NCBI GenBank assembly: GCA_051453625.1
Contig: JBOZIK010000001.1
Span: forward strand, 12,990,285 to 13,012,484
DNA length: 22,200 nucleotides
Source: Welwitschia mirabilis
Lineage: Eukaryota; Gnetophyta; Gnetopsida; Welwitschiales
Direction of reading: 5' to 3'
The stretch's first letter is position 1, and the number at the start of each line of letters is the position of its first letter. The position numbers and the translations under genes are program-made. The notes beneath the pieces were generated by a model. It did not search any database. It had not been told where the DNA came from and saw only the letters and a program-made list of their open reading frames with translations. This document shows, piece by piece, positions 1 through 12,195 of this stretch.

Positions 1-299
1 TTATCATCAACAATATTATTATCTATAAAAATATCCTTCAAAGAAACATTTGTTTTTATTTCTTTAAAAACATAATAAAATCTTCAAAATAAACACACTT
101 AATAGGAGTACTAATTCTTTAAATCAAAATAAAATATAATAAGTAATTCATATTTTGCAACCAAATAAAGCATATCATTCAAAATTAAAAATAAATTATC
201 ACTTATACATTGAATTTTTGACACAAAAAAATCTTCATTCAATTCAATAGTCTTTTTCTTATAATTAGAAAATATATTCAAGGTATGAAAAGGTTGTCA

Positions 300-960
300 A
301 AGATAACTTGTAATCCATTAGAACTACAATTAATTTTTACATCTATTAAGCAAGCCAATGTCTATCAAGAATAATAAGGTAACTATTGGAATTCATGAAA
401 ACTTTAAGAATAGCAAAGTAAATGGAATGAACTACTTTACTAATTTAAATTAAGACATTCTTTAAGATTCCAAAGGATTTAACCAAGGTTCCATCAATCA
501 TAAAAAGCATTACATTAGTGGGATCAACATGGTTAAATCATAAGGCATGGAAAATAAGTTCTAGCATAAGGTTAACTCTAGCTCTTAAATCTACTAAGGA
601 TTTATCAATAATATGATTACTAGTAGTAATAGAGATAGTGGAGGATTTAGGATCATCATATTTCACAAAAGATTTTGATTGCAAAACACAAATAGTAAAT
701 GTGATAATATTAATTATTTCTCTAGAAGATTGGACCCTTCTTTTGTGAGTGCATAAGTCTTTAAGAAACTTAACATGAGAAGGAATTTACTTAATTACCT
801 CAAGAATGGGAATATTAATGTTAACATCTTTAAAATTTTTATGAATGTTATCATAATTTTTAGAACCTTTATTAGATTAAAGATGACTAGAAATACAACC
901 TTCTAATTTTCTCTTTTAAAATCTTTCCTAGAATTAGATTTAAGATTTTCAATAATTTTA
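300..960 (-). pseudogene. Athila-like Ty3/gypsy aspartic protease region, broken
   Basis: Retropepsin-like protease that in an intact element would cut the Gag-Pol polyprotein. Read on the minus strand, successive segments match the usual order of plant Athila-type proteins: a linker containing NINIPILEVIK (about 780-840), SHVKFLKDLCTHKRR (735-780), VLQSKSFVKYDDPKSS (630-690), then LVDLRARVNLM (560-600), where the family has a D-L-G-A active site. The Gly of that motif is Arg here. Downstream, MIDGTLV, KSFGILKNVLI and a final LIDV-like piece fall in the family order but in shifting frames. Several stops and frameshifts show it is dead. The RT, RNase H and integrase parts would lie left of base 1. 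Bases 1-299 give no readable domain and are probably the pro-RT spacer. Family assignment is from remembered motif order, not from an alignment. Confidence 0.75.
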
Positions 961-2391
961 TCTAAATTTACATCTTCTTTAGCTTTTAGAACTAGATTCT
1001 GAAATGACTTTTTCACTTCTTAATCTAATTGCATTTGCATGAGTACGGTCTTTTACCACATTAGTTGATTTTAAATTAGTAGTATATTGAAAGGGTAAAT
1101 GAGGATGACTTTCCTTTTTATTTTATTATTGGAATATGAAATTAATAGTTTGTGACATTTGATTCATTTGATTAACCAACAACTTCATTGTTTCTTCTAA
1201 TTTATTTTTTATGAAGGAGGAAGATGTAAAGATTTATATTGCCATTAAGATTAATTATTATTATAAGAATGAAAAATTATAATAAAAATTATTTGGATGA
1301 AAGTTAGAATGCCTATTAAATAGTGTAGAAACATGATAATTTTGATTAAAGGCATAAGATTTAAAAAGATGATGATGATGTAAAGTATTTTAAGCTTCCT
1401 TAAAGTTTTCACAAAATTTAATAAAATGACCCTCTACTTGATGCAACTTATAAAAATATGAACTTAAAGAAGGTTGAGTTAGAATTTTCTTAAGATTTTC
1501 TTGTTCTAATTTACTATTTTCAAGTTAAGCAGATAGAACTTTCACTTTCTTAGCTAATTCGTCATGAGATTTATCTTTATGAAAACGTTTATTTAAGCTA
1601 AATTTATTCCTAACATAGTTATTGTCAACATTTTCCCACCTTTGATTAATTTCTACTAAATCTTCTAATTCTTTCCATATTCATTAGGTGTAGAATTTAA
1701 CAAATCTCTAGTAGTTAATGTTTCTACCAATTTTCTAGTTTTTTTTATTAATATCTTCTAGGAAAAATTGAACTAATCCCCAAACTTCAAAATAATGATT
1801 GAGATTTTTAATTCAAAGATCTAGAAAATACTCAAAAGTTTTAGAATAAGATCTAGTTGAAGATTACTTGCAAATATTAATAATCTTTCTCATTTGATTA
1901 ATGCAAGTAGTAGGGAAAATTTTCTTAATAAAAGCTTCCTTAAATTTGCCAATATTTAAAAGATCTTTATTATGATTAACTAGTCTAAGTGAATGTCTAG
2001 CTCCATCTTTAAAAAGAAGATGAAGAATTGCTAATTTAGCTACATGAGAATGAGATTTAGGAGTAATCTTGCAAACTAAGTTAAATTCTCTAAGAAATTC
2101 TTTAAATGTTGGAAAATCCTTAAGGTTTTTAATAGACATTAAAGCATCACAAGTAAAATAAATAGAAGAGTTGGTTTGATGACCTTCAAAAAGTTCAACA
2201 AGAGCAAGTTGAGATTTAAAAGTATGAGCATTATTATGTTTGGTAACCACTTGAAAAAAAATAATATTTGAAGCTTGAGAAAATGTGTTAAATCCAAATG
2301 GAGATAAAACTAAAGGAGGAGATAAATTACAAGGTGAGGATGGTTTAGAACTATGCAACCATGTACCAATATGAATCCAATTTCTACTCAT
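961..2391 (-). pseudogene. Athila-like Ty3/gypsy gag, broken
   Basis: Capsid/nucleocapsid polyprotein of an LTR retrotransposon. The longest open stretch begins at an ATG at 2391-2389 (MSRNWIHIGTWLH) and runs to a stop at 1864; the frame extends up to 2424 but without another ATG. It contains FKEFLREFNLVCK, a LLFKDGARHSLRLV segment where the family has FSLKDRAKxWL, and IKKIFPTTCINQMRK where it has FLxKFFPTSRINxLRK. Past the stop the family order continues in other frames: KTFEYFLDL, NHYFEVWGLVQFFLEDI (about 1745-1800), TRKLVETLTTRDLL, ELEDLVEINQRWEN (1630-1675), then a C-terminal segment with FNRHSNFHPNNF where intact copies carry a YNPGWxNHPNFSW motif, LEETMKLLVNQMNQMSQ (1140-1200) and NAIRLRSEKV (about 1005-1035). 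At least four stops and several frameshifts interrupt it. The zinc knuckle seems degraded. It differs clearly from the plus-strand gag at 9375, so the two are different families or old copies. Confidence 0.8.
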
Positions 2392-2566
2392 GAATGCATA
2401 ACATAAAAAGAAAAAGAAATGCACAAAATAGTAATAAGAGTTAAAATGTGTGCATTTATAAGGATTGATAAATTAATTAGTGGTTATAGGCTTGTGAATG
2501 CAATTATAATATTGAAATCACTTGAAAACAATTAACTGCCATTAGTGTTTATAAATTCCCAAAAGA

Positions 2567-2658
2567 AAGTATAATATTTCATATTAACAAGTATTCCATG
2601 GCAACTGCACCAATTTTGAATTAAGGAGATGAAGTATAATATGTCATGTTAACAAGTA
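2567..2658. repeat. Two 27-bp direct repeats spaced 65 bp apart
   Basis: The 27 bases at 2567-2593 recur at 2632-2658 with two differences; both copies begin AAGTATAATAT and end TTAACAAGTA. The offset is 65 bp, consistent with an old local tandem duplication whose intervening part has diverged. Confidence 0.7.
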
Positions 2659-4676
2659 AAAACTCAATTTTTAAAATGAGAATATCTTACTCTGAGCCTT
2701 TGTAAAAATAAATAAGTCACCTTAGGAAAATAAAATTTAGTATAAAAATTTCAAATGGTATCATAAAGAAATCTCCTATGTCGAACTACAAATATAGTGG
2801 AAGCACATAAGTATCAATCCAACAAAATACTTGACATGAATTTATATGAAAATATTAATATTGCTATATCAATCTATCACTTACATGATTAAACAATTAT
2901 TTCTTTTAAGTAACATACAACTAATTTAATGCATATTACTTAAAATAATCGTGAAAAACTACATGTGTAAAAGCATAATTCCACAAGATGTGAAAAGAAA
3001 AGTACAATTCAATAGGAAGAAGTAATCTTTTACGAACACTCACAAGATTCTAAAGATCATCTATAATTCATGTGAATAAGAAAGAAAATTTAAATAGACA
3101 AAATTACCTATGTCATTTTCATATTTAAAAATAATTTTCATTGAAAATTTAACTTCTTTAATTCATATTAAATGAATGTAATCAAACAATTCAAACATCA
3201 GAGTCCATTCTATGTAAAATATACATCAATTTAGAAACAACATATAACTATTGTAAATCTATATTCTTCAAATTGACTAGCTAAACTAGTTGACAATAAC
3301 AAGATTTTTTCTAAATTTGTAACACATTTAACTTGATTACTAAGCATAAAATGAATTATAAAAGCATTGAAACATTAAAATCAAGGTTTAAATCAACAAG
3401 AAATTGATAAAAACCAGCATAGAAATTTTCATTAAATTAAAGTAATCCTAATTAACTTCAAGTTATTTTGACTAATAAAAAGAGAAGGAATGAAGAAGAG
3501 AGAGAAAATGCAGAGATAAAATTTAGAAGAATGGACTTAAAAATTTCAAAAAACACTTAAAATACTTAGAATATGCCATAAAATAAGTTTTGAAAATTAA
3601 ATATTCAAGATTAAGTAGAATCAATTGCAACTGATAAAATAGTTCATCTAGAACAATTGCAAAGAATTACATTCAACCCTACTTTCACCAAGAATATTAA
3701 GAAAAATATAAAACTTGTCAAAAATTAAATTTCATATTTTAAAAATACTCAAAAAATACAATAAAATAGAATTTTCAATTGCTAAAAACGCATTAAAAAT
3801 GACTAATAAAATTGCTTTATAAAATTAGGAAAAAAAGATTTGATAGTTCAAAAAATGTGTCTTTAAGTAAAAGTGTAAATAAGACTAAAAATGGCCCAAA
3901 ATAAGGTTTCAAAGGAGAAATTTAGATTCTAATATCATAGGAATCTACTAACAAAATTTCAAAGCCATTAGAGTTGCTTAGAAAACATTGCAGCAAAAAC
4001 AAGTACTACAATTAACTATTCTCCTTTGATTTTTAGAAAGAAAAAAGAAGAGAGAAGAATTGTTGCAAAAAGAAACAATTTAAATTTTAGAAAAGCATAA
4101 GTCACATATTTACAGACCATTCTACTACTATTAGAGTGGAGAAAATAGAAGCTCAACATCAACTGCCTTAGAAGAAATGTGAAATCATAAGAAATGTGCT
4201 AGAAAATGAAAAGAAAGGAGGAAAGAAGAGAGAAGAAGAACAAAACACATGATTTCTTTTAACAAAGAGTAATCAAACATGAAAAACTCAAATTTCTATA
4301 AAAGGTCCTAATTCTTTTACAATCTAATTAGCACTATTTATGCTACAACCTATAAAAAGTCTAATTACATTGAAAGAAAATCATAATATAGACATATAAC
4401 TCAAGTAGTTAAAGCATCAAAAACATAAATAAAAGGAATACTTATTGATTTTATATGAGTGTATAGCCCATTTCATTAGTCTTCAATCAAATTTCTTACA
4501 AGATTTGATTCTTTCTCCTCCTCCTATATCACCCAATCATATGCACTCCACCACCCCTACAATGCCTTTTGAATGGATGGAAATGGAAGAAAAGATGACG
4601 TAAAATGAGGTATGAAATGGTTTAGAAGGCTAAGAATGGTTTTGGATGATAGTGAAAGATAATAATAATGAATCTA

Positions 4677-4690
4677 NNNNNNNNNNNNNN
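4677..4690. other. Assembly gap, 14 N
   Basis: Run of N; the true length and content are unknown. Confidence 0.99.
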
Positions 4691-5143
4691 TAATATAGAG
4701 AGAAGATCAACTTGAAAATGAAGAATGATGAAAGAGAAATGATGAAAAATCTCCTTCTGATGTTTAGAATGGAAAAATTCACATAAAAATGGCATAATAA
4801 TCTTATGACATTGGTATGACCACTAAGTAAGGTCTTTATAGGTACTCTAGGACCATTTGCACACTAAGGATTTATCAAAACCACACAAATTCACATGTGA
4901 TTCATGTCTCAATTTGAAAAACTATCACATGGGACTGTAACACCATTTTACTCTTAGAATCGATGCTATAGCACCACAGGTATTTTCATACATAACTACC
5001 AATTATCTAAAAATAAAACTTAAATTACTTTTATCCTTTAAGGATTATAATACATGAATTTATTAATTTTGACTTGAAAATGACTAGAAATAAATAGATT
5101 ATGACTCCTAGAATGCAATTTCCTAAGGTACTAATGTTCTAAA

Positions 5144-5163
5144 AGGCTCTGATGTCATCAAAT
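5144..5163 (-). other. Possible degenerate tRNA-iMet primer-binding site beside an LTR edge
   Basis: On the minus strand the sequence reads ATGACA, a short TTTGA spacer, then TGACATCAGAGCC. Many plant LTR retrotransposons have an LTR ending in TGACA followed at once by TGGTATCAGAGCC, which pairs with the 3' end of initiator methionine tRNA. The site differs from that consensus at two positions, both transitions. If real, an LTR lies to the right of 5163 and the element's body to the left, the same direction as the gag at 961-2391. One possible far LTR edge is TGTTACA ending at 5327, which would give a very short LTR of 165 bp. It is weak because the spacer is unusual and no second LTR copy is visible. 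Confidence 0.35.
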
Positions 5164-5327
5164 GTCATACATCCAATGTTAAAGTCAAAATCATCTCATT
5201 AGTAAGAGAATGATAAATGATTGTGGAAAAGGGACCATGAATCATATATAGAGCTTCTATGTTTAAGTAGTCATCCACGCTCTACATTTTCGCCCTCGAT
5301 CTTGATCTCCTAATTGCAAGTGTTACA

Positions 5328-7710
5328 AAGAGCCTTAAACTAGATCATACTACATCATTTTGAGCTCATTGAATGTCCAAGGTACTTATCACTTGAAAAG
5401 TGCAAAAATACCTATAAATTCAATATTAAAATTTGAAAAGTAATGCAAAATATTGACTATTAATACCTCATGTTTTTGAAAATTCAAGCTTCATCAAATA
5501 GATCTTGATATGTGTATTTTGTTATTGCAACATCATATGTATTTTAAATTATTATAACTAAGAGATAAGTGGGATTGACTATGAGCTTTAACTTCATAGC
5601 CTATCTTATTAGCTAGAGATAAATGTGAGAAATTAGATCACATTTTTACTTTATTCATTGACCAATTAACTATCTTATCACATTGTATCATTGAGTCATA
5701 AATTAGTTGGACTATCTGCCTTTATTGTTGACAATAGCTATTTGGTTCTGATGCACTTACTTCCTTCTTATTATTGTATGATAAATTTGGAACTGCATCT
5801 TATTACCAGCTTACATTATAATGAATCTAGATTTAGGATAAAAGAGCATTAAGAATCTTATTATACCCTTTCACTAGGCAACAGGATTATGATAAAAGAA
5901 AAAATACAAATTTTATTTAACTTTTATAAATAAAAACATAAAAATTAGAATAAAAAATTTGGTTTTTGCAAAATTATTCTTTTGTTGGTAAAAAATCATT
6001 ATATTACTGTGGTGTTGCTAAAAATCTAGGAAAATAATGTGTTATAGAATGATAGTTTTGAATAGCTATTATAACCCTCTTCCTAAAATATGATGATCCC
6101 TCATCACATGTAAAGTAATTATGAATCATCATTCATTTTTAGTGCATTATTAAGGTTGTTGTAAGATGGAGTTAAGGAATAAATTTAAACATCAAAAACA
6201 TAAGAAAAGAAAGAGTTTATATTAATGCACAAATTTATATTTTTATTAATTGATGGCGGAATAAGTTCATGATAATAAAAAGTTAAAATATATTACAACA
6301 TTTACATTTTTCAATTTCAATATATAAGTCTTCACTCCTTGTGATTTTCTTCTTCTTCTCCCATAAACTATGGTAACAAACTAGTAGCTCTTCTAACTTC
6401 CATTTACAATTTCATCTTGATTTCTTACACCTCAATAATAAGATTAATTAGCTTTAGATCTAGTTCATGCATCTAAGCCTAAACCTAATTATGGATGTTC
6501 TAAATATCTTCTCTCATCTATGAGAATTGTTCAATTAAGAAGGTTGTAAGAGATGCATCTAGTTTGGAAGATGGTGGCTTTACATGAATTATTTATCAAT
6601 GATCTATGAGGTATTTTTTTGTTGAGATTCCTTTTAGCTAATGTTAACATGTAAAAATTAGCATTTTGATTAAGTTATTTAATAAATTTATCTTAATAGC
6701 AGATATTAATATAATTGATTTACTATAAAAACATGTCTCCTATTACTTTTCTGTAATTAATCATGGACTTACCATCTTTCAATGAAATTTTTATGATAGT
6801 TATCTCATTTTGAAGAATAGGAATAAAAATGATGAACATCTAGCTTAAAAAGCCAGCACCACTACCTTCACTCCCCAGTGTCATTAGTCGTTCTCAGTAG
6901 AATACTTTAAAACTCATGATCCTAAACTCACGATCCTAACTTATCATACAAAATTCATCTAAGTGCAGTTATGGCATTAATTGGATTTTAGATTAAAAAA
7001 AAAGTAACATCTTTAATGACACATGGTGATGACAATGATGACATGTAGTAGTGATGTATGGCGATGCTAAATAGGATGATAATGGAGACACATAATAATG
7101 ATAGTGATTGACAGAAGGAGCAACATCCAGAATCCAAGTGTTGAGGCTCATCAGGATGATTCTTATCTAATGCAAGATAACAAAATGATACATATCATAT
7201 TTTATAGCCACTCACTTGATGCTACAATCTAAAGGCTTGTAACTACCCCTCACCCCATGCTTACCTGTAAAGGGTCTTGAGTCCTCATTTGTAGCATCTT
7301 TTGTTTTGGAAAAGTAACAAAACTTCAGAGTATTAATTCGACATAGGCTTTTGAGCACTTTCTTTGGGGAGTAATATTTTTTTAAGGATAGCTTAAGGAG
7401 TTCTTTCTAGCATCCTTATTTCTTTGATTTAATGTGCCTTTGTTGATTTGATAGACAATAGTTTTCTTCTTTTGATTTTAAGTTGAAAATCACTTTGTGC
7501 TTCTAATTCTTAAGTAGCAACTTTACTATCAAGTTTCATTATCGCTTGAGTGAACTCTATACTTACTTGATTAAGTCTTCTTAATTTGATGAATTTTCAG
7601 TACCTAGGGTCCTTACTTTCCATTCTTATTTTGAGGCCATAAAGGATGAAGCGGCTATTGAGTTTATAGATATTTATATGGTGAATGAAATTATGTCATC
7701 CTAACCTAAG
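5328..7710. other. AT-rich non-coding stretch, no gene seen
   Basis: I found no open frame with recognisable protein motifs, no tRNA-like fold and no clear repeat ends. The only compositional oddity is a GATG/AATGATG-rich simple stretch at about 7020-7110. Confidence 0.5.
7020..7110. repeat. Cryptic simple sequence rich in GATG/GATGAC
   Basis: The plus strand here is a run of imperfect GATG, GATGAC and AATGAT words, for example GGTGATGACAATGATGACAT, without a strict period. It is cryptic simple DNA that most likely arose by slippage. Confidence 0.6.
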
Positions 7711-8662
7711 NNNNNNNNNNNNNNNNNNNNNNNNNNNNNNNNNNNNNNNNNNNNNNNNNNNNNNNNNNNNNNNNNNNNNNNNNNNNNNNNNNNNNNNNNN
7801 NNNNNNNNNNNNNNNNNNNNNNNNNNNNNNNNNNNNNNNNNNNNNNNNNNNNNNNNNNNNNNNNNNNNNNNNNNNNNNNNNNNNNNNNNNNNNNNNNNNN
7901 NNNNNNNNNNNNNNNNNNNNNNNNNNNNNNNNNNNNNNNNNNNNNNNNNNNNNNNNNNNNNNNNNNNNNNNNNNNNNNNNNNNNNNNNNNNNNNNNNNNN
8001 NNNNNNNNNNNNNNNNNNNNNNNNNNNNNNNNNNNNNNNNNNNNNNNNNNNNNNNNNNNNNNNNNNNNNNNNNNNNNNNNNNNNNNNNNNNNNNNNNNNN
8101 NNNNNNNNNNNNNNNNNNNNNNNNNNNNNNNNNNNNNNNNNNNNNNNNNNNNNNNNNNNNNNNNNNNNNNNNNNNNNNNNNNNNNNNNNNNNNNNNNNNN
8201 NNNNNNNNNNNNNNNNNNNNNNNNNNNNNNNNNNNNNNNNNNNNNNNNNNNNNNNNNNNNNNNNNNNNNNNNNNNNNNNNNNNNNNNNNNNNNNNNNNNN
8301 NNNNNNNNNNNNNNNNNNNNNNNNNNNNNNNNNNNNNNNNNNNNNNNNNNNNNNNNNNNNNNNNNNNNNNNNNNNNNNNNNNNNNNNNNNNNNNNNNNNN
8401 NNNNNNNNNNNNNNNNNNNNNNNNNNNNNNNNNNNNNNNNNNNNNNNNNNNNNNNNNNNNNNNNNNNNNNNNNNNNNNNNNNNNNNNNNNNNNNNNNNNN
8501 NNNNNNNNNNNNNNNNNNNNNNNNNNNNNNNNNNNNNNNNNNNNNNNNNNNNNNNNNNNNNNNNNNNNNNNNNNNNNNNNNNNNNNNNNNNNNNNNNNNN
8601 NNNNNNNNNNNNNNNNNNNNNNNNNNNNNNNNNNNNNNNNNNNNNNNNNNNNNNNNNNNNNN
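7711..8662. other. Assembly gap, 952 N
   Basis: Run of N. It lies where the 5' LTR or leader of the plus-strand Athila-like element would be expected, so the missing 5' LTR may be hidden here. Confidence 0.99.
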
Positions 8663-9374
8663 ATGGTATCTTCTTAAAAAGAGCATAAATTTTACTTTCT
8701 TGAAAGATTTTAGTCTAGTTTTGTTTTCTAGTGGTGGGTAGTGATCCAATTTAGTGATATTTAAATTGCTATTATTTTTTTCTTTATTTTCTCTTTCTTT
8801 CCAATTATTGGTATTGGTCATTTCTAGTGATACTAAACTGGTTTATTTTATTTTAGTTTTCCACTCTAAATTGATTTGTATTGTAGGTCTAACAAGTTTT
8901 TTTGGGTTACAACTAAGGGCAAAAAACTAAAAAAATGTTAAACTCATTCAATTTATATCCTTTCTTTTGTTTTTAATTCGAATTTAAATGTTCTACCTAG
9001 TACATTCACTGTCATAGACTCTAAAACCCTATAAAATTTCTGAGATTCATGTGTGCTACCATTTTTTTTATTTCTATTATGTTTTTCCCAACCCTCTCAC
9101 ATTAATTGTTCTGTGAGATTTCCATGAATACTTGTGTTTCTCCAAAATTATAATTTATATCTTAACCAACATCATTGCCATCTTGGATTAGTTCCATTGA
9201 CTTTCTGCACATAAACTGCTAAAATGTTTCCTAAGATCTCTATTAAAACTCATAACCTCTTTTGTCATTCAAGCTCTATTGAAAACCTTTCTGTAATTTA
9301 TCTAAAACCTATTTGAAACTTACATGCCTTGGATCTAAGAGGATTCAAGTAGATTAATTACAAATCCCACCAAT
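8663..9374 (+). other. AT-rich stretch between gap and gag, probable retrotransposon leader
   Basis: No coding frame. It directly precedes the plus-strand gag remnant and is T-rich on the plus strand (8770-8810). No primer-binding site was recognised. Calling it a leader is inference from position. Confidence 0.4.
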
Positions 9375-10974
9375 ATGGACTCCTTTTCTAAAAAAGAACA
9401 AAGAATCCCATAGAAAAATCAATCCCAAGATAATATTCAAAAAAAACAAGCCTCTTTATCCCAATGACAAAACCCAAATGTTCAATCTAGTTTCTGATTT
9501 CCATTATTAAATCAAGAATTAATTAATCATTTAAATGGCTTCTACATTAGCCAAGAGATAACCAAAACCAAAGCTAATGTAGCCAACCATCCCCTAAGAA
9601 AATACCTCATGATTACTTTTAATCTTAATGCTTAGGAACCCCTTCCTACATAGTACAACTATCCATAAATCAAAGCATAGAATTCAAGCCATTCATTATT
9701 CAGATTTTACTTCACTTCCATTACTTAGAATTTAAGGACCCATACTTATAAAATTTGAGTATGTGTTGTTAATTGTACCTCAATATTCAAATACGTATAA
9801 CACACTTAGGCTCACTCTATTTTCATTTTTCTTAAAAGAGATAGCTAAATCATGGTTCTACACCCTCAAGCCTTTATCCATTAGATCCTAATCCAATTTA
9901 AATAAGATTTTCATATCCAAATTTTTCTCAAATCATAAAATAAATACCTTTAGAAGAGAGAGAATAAACTATCAGCAAAAGAATCATGAGTCCTTTTTCC
10001 ATGCCTTAGAAATATTTAAGTTCTTATTACAAAAATGCCCACATCACGGATTCAAGTTAGGAAGGGAAATTAGTTTCTTTTATGAGGGGTTGTCTACAAA
10101 TAATAGGCAATTGGTTGATGAGTAGGGGTAGTTTTCTTAGGATGCCATTAGACGAAGTATGGAACTATCTTGAAACCATAGCTAAGAGTTCCAAAAACTA
10201 GGAGAAGCCTAGCAAATAATCCACATCTCATCATCTTGTTAGGTCCATTAGTGTGTTCAAAGTACCTAATAACTTTGATGTCAATAATAAAATAAATTAG
10301 TTAACGAGATCTTTACCTATAATCATAAGACCTGAATGCCTAATTTGCCACATGGATACCCATGAGACAGCTAAGTGTCCATCCATTTCTTTATTTTAAC
10401 AAACTATAAATGAACAAGTAAATGTAGTAAGACACTAGTGGCAAAGCCAAAAAATGACCCTCTATTCTAACACCTACAACTCCAGGTAAAGCAATCATCC
10501 TAATTTTTCTTGGAAATAAGATAGTTCATATAGTCAAAATTAGAACAACCAACTAAGAAATTCATTTTCCTTATCATCCTCCTATCCCTTTCTATCAAAC
10601 TACCAAAAATCATCTTCATTCATCCCTTTGGAGGAATGATTAAAAGGGTTCATAAAAACCCAAGCCCAGTTTAATCATGATCATGCACAAAATCTTAAAC
10701 AACATGCCTCGTCCTTGAAAAACCTTGAGCAAACCACTCAAACCCTTACTCTCCATGAGTTCATAACCAAATCCAAAAGGAGTTAGATTCTTAGAAAGAT
10801 TAGAACCCACACACATAGAAGAGACTAAGTCCATTTGCATTAAGAGTGGGAAAAAAATTAGATAATCCACCCAAGCAAAACAAGGTCATGGAGAAATTGA
10901 TTCTATAAGAAATAAGGAAAAGAATGAAATAATAAAGGAATTGTTGCCCATGTATAAGAAGCTTTTACCTTTTC
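9375..10974 (+). pseudogene. Athila-like Ty3/gypsy gag, broken, 5' part of a split element
   Basis: Gag polyprotein of a plant Ty3/gypsy element. A candidate start is the ATG at 9375 (MDSFSKKEQRIP). In order, across shifting frames, I read HPLRKYL, TLFSFFLKEIAKSWFYTLK (about 9810-9870), KCPHHGFK (10033-10056), ISFFYEGLSTNNRQLVDE, LETIAKSSK, a perfect CX2CX4HX4C zinc knuckle CLICHMDTHETAKC (10337-10378), NEQVNVV, YSNTYNS and NHPNFSW (10493-10513). This is the known order of Athila-type gag: capsid, FFYEGL block, zinc knuckle, then the YNPGWxNHPNFSW block. Multiple in-frame stops make it non-functional; the TAA at 10487-10489 stands where the family has Trp. The gag frame runs into a foreign insertion at 10975 and its linker resumes at 15541, so gag and pol belong to one element. 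The open minus-strand frame at 10640-10870 is a shadow of this. Confidence 0.88.
10970..10974 (+). repeat. Left target-site duplication TTTTC
   Basis: TTTTC stands immediately left of the inserted LTR-like element and recurs at 15536-15540 immediately right of it. Five-base duplications are typical of LTR retrotransposon insertion. If the element is taken to start at the TG at 10976, one extra T remains; the duplication could then be TTTTCC with a C-to-T change in the left copy. Confidence 0.7.
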
Positions 10975-11619
10975 TTGTAACACTCCAACTTTTGTTGTGT
11001 GCTCAATCGTGTAAAGGTTAGTTGAATCATGTCAAGAAGGGGATCTTAATTTGCTAATTAGCTTCAGTAATGAGTTAATTAATAAGTTAGTTAATTAATG
11101 GGGCTTAATAAGGAAACAAATATGTAAATCTTATTATATGGTCATTAATATTAATTAATGTAAAAAGCTAAGATGAGGTTTAGATGTTAATAATTAAAAC
11201 TTTAATAAACATTAATTATAATATTAGAGTGGAATTTGTTAAGGGTTAAGACATGATTTGTAAATATAGGAATAATGATTAATGAAGGCATGATTTATTA
11301 AAAATAAAATAAAATTAACTTTTATGAAGTGCCATATATAAATTAAATGTTTGAAGATGACAATAAATTAGAATTTGTTAAATAACTAATAAATGTTAGC
11401 TATTATTAATTTATATTAATAAGTTTTAATTCAGTATATTTTTGGTTGAGTATATTTGTGTTAATTATTCTATAATTATTATTAAGTTGAAAAAATAATA
11501 ATTAATTAAAGTACATTTATGAAAACAAGTTACCCTCAGCTAGCAAAACCATTGTCAACCATGAATTAGGATATGAGAAACAGTCATTTTTAAAAACTAA
11601 AACTATAAACAATGCAAAA

Positions 11620-12195
11620 CTGCAATGCATACTTCTATAAGATACAATAAAAAATATTAGAATACTAGAATAAGCCTCTAGAGGAACTGCAAAACATTGT
11701 AAATTAAAGGAGTAAAACTATTCTTCTTCTGGGTAGCCACTGCAAAATAAACCTGCACTTTCACAGGAAGAGAAAAATAGAGTACAGTGGTCTGCACCAA
11801 CCCCTTTGCACTGCATCCTGCAACGCTCCACTGCCCCGTTTTCCCTTGCCTGCAACTTCAACGCAGAAACAACGAGAAAACTGATGCACACCTGCAATAT
11901 AAACACAGCAAAAAAAAATAAGAGAAGTTATAGAAACAGAAGAAGAGAAACTTAAGAAAAATACAGAGAAAAACTTAATCAAAGTATATTTAAATTAAGA
12001 AGAGTCAAGTATGGAGTTGCTGACGAAGAGAACACCAGCTGAGAATGCTATTGACGCAGAGAGCAGGGCACTGTAAACAGAAGAGGAAATGACCAGTTTT
12101 CTCAACAAAAAGCCTGCAATGTTCAAGACAAAACAGGAATGGCAATAAATACTTATGGAAATACAAACTACTGCTCGCAAAACCGTCATTCAAGG
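11620..12195. other. GC-richer, CTGCA-rich island inside the inserted element
   Basis: This stretch differs from its AT-rich surroundings. It has ten CTGCA words between 11620 and 12118, the word being rare elsewhere in the window. Read on the minus strand it has two places that look like plant 3' splice sites: a T-rich tract then TATTGCAG at about 11892, and ATTGCAG at about 12114. Each is followed by an open stretch: VYSALLSASIAFSAGVLFV within 11999-12113, and a Cys-containing frame within 11718-11891. The open frames lack ATG starts and I do not recognise a product. It could be a captured host gene fragment, the regulatory part of the LTR, or a nested insertion whose ends I cannot define. 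Confidence 0.4.

Larger units (their letters stand above)
2392..5143. other. AT-rich non-coding stretch upstream of the minus-strand gag
   Basis: No convincing coding frame on either strand. By position it could be the 5' leader of the minus-strand Athila-like element, with pyrimidine-rich minus-strand text around 4690-4800 that resembles retrotransposon leaders. That is inference from position only. A 14-base assembly gap lies at 4677-4690. Confidence 0.5.

Noticed and set aside
7685-8821. Long open frames on both strands across the large gap
   Set aside because: They consist almost entirely of N; no sequence supports them.
9751-9765. AAATTTGAGTATGTG, shared with the right end of the inserted element at 15517-15531
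   Set aside because: A 15-base match in AT-rich DNA of this length is expected by chance, and the copy at 9751 lies in a readable part of gag.
10640-10870. Minus-strand frame of 76 codons
   Set aside because: It lies antisense to the plus-strand gag remnant, whose motifs are clear on the other strand.
11718-11906. Short Cys-rich minus-strand frame with a hydrophobic N-terminus, resembling a secreted peptide
   Set aside because: Its first codon is GTG, not ATG, and the supposed leader overlaps a T-rich tract and a splice-acceptor-like site. There is no evidence that it is a free-standing plant gene.
11541-12190. Similar TAGCAAAACC / TCGCAAAACC words on either side of the CTGCA island
   Set aside because: Similarity extends for only about ten bases with mismatches beyond; not enough to call a target-site duplication or terminal repeat.
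11761-12193. Other overlapping minus-strand frames in the same island
   Set aside because: Several overlapping frames are open because the island is GC-richer and stop-poor; none has recognisable domains.
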